20,188 bases of DNA from Euryarchaeota archaeon UBA439 (GTDB lineage Archaea > Thermoplasmatota > Poseidoniia > Poseidoniales > Thalassarchaeaceae), in the NCBI GenBank assembly GCA_002497245.1, contig DANB01000018.1, forward strand, positions 4,849 to 25,036. Reading direction: 5' to 3'. The notes under the pieces are model-generated. The model made no database searches and was not told the origin of the DNA. It saw nothing but the letters and a program-made list of their open reading frames with translations. Both the position numbers and the translations under genes were made by a program. Numbering within the stretch: the stretch's first letter is position 1; every line of letters begins with the position of its first letter. Below, in pieces: positions 15,871-20,188 of the stretch.

Positions 15871-17433
15871 ATGACAAGCAGTGATTGGTTAGATGTTCGT
15901 GGTTGGACAGAATCCGGCATTGGTTGGTCAATGGATAAAACTCATGATCTTCTTCCATCAAATGATATAGATCTAGAATTTTCTATTACAAGACCAAGAT
16001 GGTTTTTAGAAGAACCAATAGTTATCGGTTCTGAAATTAATCTTCAATCTGGATTTGCCGATATTCAACCCTCATTAGAAGCATTCTTTGTTTCGACTAT
16101 AATGTGCACAGTGGTTTTCGCTACAATGATGTTGACTCTGATGGTAGTACCTTACATTGAGAGGAAATTTATTGGTAGATTAATGGATAGAATTGGTGCG
16201 ACGACTTCTTTGAGAAGTTTATGGATTGGAGAGGGCCCTTCTACGGCCGGAGATTGGTGGAATAAATTACCAATGGGCATGGGGGTCCCGATAGGTATGG
16301 TGAATAAGAGTTTGAATTCTGCTTTTGGAAATAGCCATCACTTGGAAACAATTGATAGGGTCGGAAACCGAGGATATCATGGAATTTGGTTCTTATTCCC
16401 AGGTTTCTTTCAAGCACTGGCAGATTTCATGAAGTTCGCTACAAAAGAGCACCTTATCCCTGAAAAGGCTGACAAATTAGTTTTTGAAGTTGCACCTGTG
16501 ATTATTATTGCAACCACTATAATGTGCTATGCATTCATCCCCTTTGGACCACATATATGGGCTGCTAATCCTGATCTTTCCTTACTATTCCTAATGGCAA
16601 TTTTCGGAGTTGCTCCTCTTGGAGTCTTCTTTGCTGGTTGGGCATCAAATAACAAATATACATTAATTGGAGGGATGCGTTCTGCAGCGCAATTGACTGC
16701 CTATGAAATCCCTCTGTTAATTACTGTGCTTTCCATTGCAGTCATTAGTGGTTCTTTCAACATTATTGAGATTGTAGATTTTCAGATTGAGACTTCTGAT
16801 ACCTGGAATTTATTCATGCTTCCATTAGGTGCTGCTCTCTTCTTAATCACAATGATTGCAGAGGTTGAAAGAATTCCATTCGATATGCCTGAAGCAGAAG
16901 CAGAACTTGTGGAAGGTTGGTGGACAGAGTACGGAGGAATTCGTTGGGGATTGATGTTTGCTGTAGAAATGATGAGAGCTTATGCAGCTTGTATTCTATT
17001 CGCCATGTTTTTCCTTGGAGGCTGGGAGTTCCCATTCCAAGATACACTTTCTGGCATACCAGTGATAGGTAGTTTAGTTGATTTAATACCAGGATTAGTT
17101 ATTGTTCTACTGAAAGCTTGGCTACTTTTCGCATTCTTTGTTTGGGTCCGTGCATCCTTACACAGAATTAGAACAGATCAAATATTGGAATTCGGTTGGA
17201 GATACTTGCTCCCGCTTTCAATTCTAAATCTAGCAATTGCAATGTATTTGCGTCTAGAAGTATGGACCGGTACAAGCTGGCCAATATGGGCCCCTCCTGT
17301 GATTACCGTTCTAGGGATAATTCTGTTTGTCGTGTATGCAATAGATGAAGACAAAGATGCATTAGAGTACTCAAGAAGGCCGTACAATACTCAAACATTG
17401 GATAAAGCATATCCGGGAAGTAGAAGAGATTAG
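15871..17433 (+). CDS. nuoH: Complex I subunit H, extended form
   Basis: NuoH is the membrane subunit that links the quinone tunnel to proton translocation. Core motifs are present: ADFMKFATKEHLIPEKADK, IPFG, FAGWASNNKYTLIGGMRSAA with QLTAYEIP, and ERIPFDMPEAEAELVEG with WWTEYGG. About eight helices are seen. The protein has 520 residues, well over the usual 320-430. It has a 70-residue hydrophilic N-terminus before helix 1. It also has an insertion of about 50 residues (roughly 110-162) that splits the GR-x-x-x-R-x-G-PNRVGP loop, giving DRIGATT first and DRVGNRG later. The ATG at 15871 is chosen because GAGGTGA (15859-15865) is spaced five bases from it; a GTG at 15862 overlaps that site. 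It follows nuoD directly, with no nuoE, nuoF or nuoG between. Confidence 0.95.
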   Translation: MTSSDWLDVRGWTESGIGWSMDKTHDLLPSNDIDLEFSITRPRWFLEEPIVIGSEINLQSGFADIQPSLEAFFVSTIMCTVVFATMMLTLMVVPYIERKFIGRLMDRIGATTSLRSLWIGEGPSTAGDWWNKLPMGMGVPIGMVNKSLNSAFGNSHHLETIDRVGNRGYHGIWFLFPGFFQALADFMKFATKEHLIPEKADKLVFEVAPVIIIATTIMCYAFIPFGPHIWAANPDLSLLFLMAIFGVAPLGVFFAGWASNNKYTLIGGMRSAAQLTAYEIPLLITVLSIAVISGSFNIIEIVDFQIETSDTWNLFMLPLGAALFLITMIAEVERIPFDMPEAEAELVEGWWTEYGGIRWGLMFAVEMMRAYAACILFAMFFLGGWEFPFQDTLSGIPVIGSLVDLIPGLVIVLLKAWLLFAFFVWVRASLHRIRTDQILEFGWRYLLPLSILNLAIAMYLRLEVWTGTSWPIWAPPVITVLGIILFVVYAIDEDKDALEYSRRPYNTQTLDKAYPGSRRD

Positions 17434-17444
17434 GAGGTGAAATA

Positions 17445-18422
17445 ATGGATTATAATACAGGACACCCTCATGCAACACCAAATTTTAGGAATTTAGTAAT
17501 CAAACCCATGTGGATTACTTTGAAGACAGCTCTTAGAACTGTTCCATATATTGGTAAAGCAAAATTTTTGAAAAATAATTATCACGGTCAGCAAGCAAAT
17601 CTGACCGATGATTTTACTTTGGAAAGAATTGGAGCAGATCATCCCTCTTCTGGGCAAATATATGCTGCAGATAGAGAATCCTCACCTGCTCTCCCTTTCT
17701 TAGAAAGACCGGTTACAATCATGTATCCATATGAAAGACTCGAAGATATGGAGCCTTGGCTCTTCGTTCCAGGGAACTATAATGGAAGAATAGGAATTGT
17801 TTGGGAAACTTGTACGGCGTGTAAGGCATGTGTAAAAGCCTGTCCTAATGATTGCCTTCACATGACTTCAGAAACTAGAGTTAATGTTCTTGACACAACT
17901 GATGAAGGAGATGAATGGCATGGACTTGGAAGTGAAATAGAATCCGGTGGCCTAGCAGCCAGGAAAAGAGATGATTTCGAAGAAATCGAGAGTTTTGATT
18001 TAATGCATGAACACACAGCTCCTCCGCAACAATATGATTTCGCAGAAGTTATTGATGTTAGTGGAGATAAAGCAACAGTTCGTTGGCAAGATGGTTCAGG
18101 AATTGAATCAGTCGAGATGTCTTCTCTAAAGCCAGCAGAAGTAGATATTGTCTCAGGAAGAATTGATATTGGAAGATGCATGTTCTGTGGTTTATGCGCA
18201 GAAGCTTGTCCTTTCGAGTCATTCTTTATGTCAAATGAATATGATGGAATGTCTGGATATACTAGAGAAGATCTTTGGTTCGATGCAGATCGAACTAGAT
18301 TACTTCCTGTAGTTCATCAGGAAAGAGTAGACATGGAATTAGCTAAGAGGGCTCAGAAAGAGAAGACTAAGCGTGAAAAGAAAGCAGCTAAGGCAGCAGC
18401 AGCACCTAAATCGGAGGCATGA
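17445..18422 (+). CDS. nuoI: Complex I subunit I (two [4Fe-4S] clusters) with an inserted SH3/Tudor-like stretch
   Basis: NuoI is a ferredoxin-like subunit that carries clusters N6a and N6b toward N2. Ligands are Cys123, 126, 129, 133 (CTACKACVKACP) and Cys245, 248, 251, 255 (CMFCGLCAEACP). The family's usual gap between the two motifs is about 30-40 residues; here it is 111. The insertion begins with an acidic, flexible linker (about 151-196). It then has FAEVIDVSGDKATVRWQDG and a VEMSSLKPAE strand (198-232), which resembles a small SH3/Tudor-like barrel. The N-terminus is also long (122 residues before the first cysteine). The C-terminus ends in a Lys/Ala-rich tail (about 298-325). At 325 residues it is nearly twice the usual size. 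GGAGGTGA overlapping the nuoH stop fixes the start. Confidence 0.95.
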   Translation: MDYNTGHPHATPNFRNLVIKPMWITLKTALRTVPYIGKAKFLKNNYHGQQANLTDDFTLERIGADHPSSGQIYAADRESSPALPFLERPVTIMYPYERLEDMEPWLFVPGNYNGRIGIVWETCTACKACVKACPNDCLHMTSETRVNVLDTTDEGDEWHGLGSEIESGGLAARKRDDFEEIESFDLMHEHTAPPQQYDFAEVIDVSGDKATVRWQDGSGIESVEMSSLKPAEVDIVSGRIDIGRCMFCGLCAEACPFESFFMSNEYDGMSGYTREDLWFDADRTRLLPVVHQERVDMELAKRAQKEKTKREKKAAKAAAAPKSEA

Positions 18423-18427
18423 TTTTT

Positions 18428-18697
18428 ATGGCAATAGATTTCGAAGCAATTGTTTTCGTTATTCTTTCATCTGCGGCAATTATTGGCGCTCTAGGTTGTG
18501 TTTATGCTAGAAGAGTAGCCCATTCTCTCCTCTCACTTATGCTTACATTCCTAGCAGTTGCGGGAGTAATGGTCATGGCATCTGCAGAAATGCTAGCAGC
18601 AATACAAATTTTAGTTTATCTTGGTTCTGTAATGCTTGTTGTTCAATTCGGTGTAATGCTCACTCGTCGTCAAATTCAAGAAGGTGATATCCAATGA
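18428..18697 (+). CDS. nuoJ: Complex I subunit J, N-terminal half
   Basis: The 89-residue protein has three transmembrane helices and matches the first half of NuoJ: ARRVAHSLLSLMLTFLAVAGV, then EMLAAIQILVYLGSVMLVVQFGVML. In complex I this half includes helix 3 with the pi-bulge, thought to turn during coupling. NuoJ is one gene in most bacteria, but it is split in two in archaeal fpo operons (fpoJJ), as here. The ATG at 18428 is favoured because GGAGG (18413-18417) lies ten bases before it. The ATG at 18419 overlaps the nuoI stop as ATGA but is too close to that site. Its stop overlaps the start of the second half. Confidence 0.9.
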   Translation: MAIDFEAIVFVILSSAAIIGALGCVYARRVAHSLLSLMLTFLAVAGVMVMASAEMLAAIQILVYLGSVMLVVQFGVMLTRRQIQEGDIQ

Positions 18698-18966
18698 AAG
18701 CACTTTCAGCATTAACGAAATTGGGACTATTCGCATTCATTCTAGTAATGCTAAATGAAGTAATGTCTCATTCAATGTGGGGATTATCGTCATCCACACC
18801 TCCTTCAACCATTGATTTTGCACTTTCGCTCTATGGGGATGAGTGGGCGATTGCAACAGTGATTCTGGGTGCCTTGTTAGCAATGGCTATGGTAGGGGCA
18901 TCTTATCTTGTTCGTGATGAAAGATTAATCAATCTGATTTGGGATATGGGAGGAGAAGAATCATGA
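18694..18966 (+). CDS. nuoJ: Complex I subunit J, C-terminal half
   Basis: The 90-residue protein has two transmembrane helices: one at 8-27, and one in EWAIATVILGALLAMAMVGASYLV followed by RDE. The latter matches the last helix of NuoJ (in the family, E-I-A-S-x-x-L-L-x-A-x-x-G-A-x-x-L-x-R-x-E). It overlaps the N-terminal half by ATGA (18694-18697) in a different frame, with AAGGTGAT (18681-18688) as ribosome binding site. The good binding site and the methionine start argue for a true separate gene rather than a sequencing frameshift. The product should assemble beside the first half in the membrane arm. Confidence 0.87.
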   Translation: MKALSALTKLGLFAFILVMLNEVMSHSMWGLSSSTPPSTIDFALSLYGDEWAIATVILGALLAMAMVGASYLVRDERLINLIWDMGGEES

Positions 18967-19265
18967 TTGACCCTAGCTGGATTTCTGGGTTAGGTGTAAT
19001 CCTTTTTGGTATTGGACTTCTAGGTGCTTTTACAAGAAAAAATGCGATAATTGTATTGATGTGTATTGAAGTAATGTTGAATGCTGCAAATCTTAACTTT
19101 GTAGCAGGAGCTTCTCATTATGGTGATGTCGATGGTTGGGTATTTACTGCAATAGCAATTGCAATTGCTGCCGCAGAGGTTGCAATTGGTTTGGCAATCT
19201 TACTTTCATTATACAGTACACAGGAGACTATCTCTCTTGATGAGGCTAGTATTCTGAGGAACTGA
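18963..19265 (+). CDS. nuoK: Complex I subunit K
   Basis: NuoK is a three-helix subunit of the proton path between NuoJ and NuoN. The protein is exactly 100 residues, the usual size. Both key membrane glutamates fall at the standard positions, Glu36 (MCIEVMLNAANLNF) and Glu72 (AAAEVAIGLAI). The ATG at 18963 overlaps the nuoJ C-terminal stop as ATGA and follows GGAGGAG (18949-18955) by seven bases. An earlier in-frame ATG at 18939 lies within the upstream gene and is not needed. Its stop TGA forms part of the nuoL ribosome binding site. Confidence 0.96.
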   Translation: MIDPSWISGLGVILFGIGLLGAFTRKNAIIVLMCIEVMLNAANLNFVAGASHYGDVDGWVFTAIAIAIAAAEVAIGLAILLSLYSTQETISLDEASILRN

Positions 19266-19277
19266 GGTGATTTTATG
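19263..19277 (+). promoter_or_regulatory. Stop/Shine-Dalgarno/start module between nuoK and nuoL
   Basis: TGAGGTGATTTTATG is identical to the module between nuoA and nuoB. It joins the nuoK stop, a GAGGTGA site and the nuoL ATG, and fixes the nuoL start at 19275. Confidence 0.75.
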
Positions 19278-20188
19278 GGTGAAACAAAACACGAATATGG
19301 ACTTCTTCTTCCATTATTGCCGTTTTTGGCAATTGTTCCTTATTTAGCTTCACAAGATGGCAATTCTTCTACTGATTTCGCTTGGATGATAGTAGTAGCT
19401 CCTTTCATTGCTTTCCCAATTATTCTAATTAGTGGGCAAGTGTATAATAAAAATCAAACATGGAAAAACAAATTTAAGGAAGGAGGAATATTAGGTTTAG
19501 CAGCACTTTTAGTATCCTTATCTACTACAATATGGATTGTTTATGATTATTTGATAGGTAGTGCAGATATCAATAAGAATGATGTTACAAGTTGGTTAGA
19601 GTGGATTTCTTTTGATATTCTTCAATCAGATTACACAATGGCACAAAATCGAGTACTTGGAGTAGGTGTGTGGGTCGATTCTTTGACATTAATGCTCCTG
19701 TTTGTAGCGACATTCCTGTGTTTCTTAATTTGCTGGTTTGCTATTGGTTATATGACTACAGATCCAATAAATGAAGACAGTAATCATCGTTTTTTCGCTG
19801 AGTTTGTTTTATTCAGTCTTGGAATGTTTGGTATGGTACTTGCAGATAATTTCCTTTGGCTATTTATTTTCTGGGAAGTTATGGGTCTGTGTTCTTATTT
19901 ATTGATAGGATTCTACTATTGGAAAGAAAGTGCGGCTTATGCTGCTAAGAAGGCATTTTTGACTACGAGAGTTGGTGATGTATTCTTAATGATCGGATTA
20001 TTGATCCTATACGATATCTATGGTTCTCTGGATTTCGCAGTTGTTTTTGATGATCCTTCGACAGGTGTTGGTGGTGCTTTAGTTGATTCTGGAGAGTTAT
20101 TTTGGGCTTTAATGATGTTATTTATTGGTGCTGTTGGTAAAAGTGCTCAGTTCCCATTACATGTCTGGTTACCTGATGCTATGGAGGG
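19275..20188 (+). CDS. nuoL: Complex I subunit L, proton-pumping antiporter-like subunit (3' partial)
   Basis: The reading frame is open from the ATG at 19275 to the window edge, giving 304 residues of a protein normally over 600 long. NuoL is the distal antiporter-like proton pump of the membrane arm. Motifs match well: FIFWEVMGLCSYLLIGFYYW with the conserved Glu201, KKAFLTTRVGDVFLM, GSLDF, and IGAVGKSAQFPLHVWLPDAM with the conserved Lys289. The N-terminal region has a loop longer than usual between helices 2 and 3 (about 55-125, with a TSWLEWISFDI segment). It should be followed by nuoM and nuoN beyond the window. GAGGTGA (19264-19270) supports the start. Confidence 0.96.
   Translation, partial: MGETKHEYGLLLPLLPFLAIVPYLASQDGNSSTDFAWMIVVAPFIAFPIILISGQVYNKNQTWKNKFKEGGILGLAALLVSLSTTIWIVYDYLIGSADINKNDVTSWLEWISFDILQSDYTMAQNRVLGVGVWVDSLTLMLLFVATFLCFLICWFAIGYMTTDPINEDSNHRFFAEFVLFSLGMFGMVLADNFLWLFIFWEVMGLCSYLLIGFYYWKESAAYAAKKAFLTTRVGDVFLMIGLLILYDIYGSLDFAVVFDDPSTGVGGALVDSGELFWALMMLFIGAVGKSAQFPLHVWLPDAME

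Noticed and set aside
18428..18966. The split nuoJ as a sequencing frameshift
   Set aside because: The second half has its own ribosome binding site and ATG overlapping the first stop, and a two-gene J is known in fpo operons.
1..20188. Mobile element, CRISPR array, tRNA or rRNA
   Set aside because: No transposase or integrase motif, no regularly spaced direct repeats and no tRNA- or rRNA-like sequence was seen, and the gaps between genes are too short to hold an array or rRNA.

Overview
The window is AT-rich and densely coded. Every supported gene is on the + strand. It most likely comes from an uncultured marine planktonic archaeon of the Thermoplasmata side of Euryarchaeota (Marine Group II/Poseidoniales, or a relative such as Marine Group III). 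The lineage call is an inference. It rests on the Fpo-like order of the complex I genes with a split nuoJ, on giant secreted beta-sandwich and subtilase proteins with a C-terminal membrane anchor, on short leaders with TATA-like boxes, and on strong GAGGTGA ribosome binding sites. No rRNA, tRNA, CRISPR array or insertion sequence is visible, and no gene-free stretch exceeds 100 bases.

Region 1 (1-568) holds the tail of a protein ending in a zinc ribbon, followed closely by a small four-helix DoxX-family membrane protein.

Region 2 (659-12900) is a cell-surface block. It contains a 1465-residue secreted protein of unknown family coupled to a 186-residue single-pass membrane protein. Next come a 1488-residue membrane-anchored S8 (subtilisin-like, KP-43-like) protease and an 889-residue surface protein made of seven NEW3/CARDB-like beta-sandwich repeats plus a C-terminal anchor. 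The protease carries an unexpected cytosolic eight-ligand zinc finger. These genes fit a life based on degrading and binding external protein or particles, but no substrate can be read from the sequence.

Region 3 (12947-20188, running off the window) is a respiratory complex I operon in the order nuoA-B-C-D-H-I-J(N)-J(C)-K-L. There is no nuoE, nuoF or nuoG between D and H. This is the layout of archaeal Fpo-type complexes, which lack the NADH-oxidising module. The genes overlap or are spaced by a few bases, and stop codons are often built into the next Shine-Dalgarno site, which points to one translationally coupled transcript. Its leader holds two adjacent inverted repeats.

The most unusual points are inside the complex I subunits. 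NuoI has a roughly 75-residue insertion with an SH3/Tudor-like stretch between its two [4Fe-4S] motifs. NuoH has a long N-terminal extension and an insertion of about 50 residues in its quinone-site loop. NuoD keeps one cysteine from each of the two CxxC pairs that hold nickel in related hydrogenases. NuoA lacks a normally conserved membrane glutamate.
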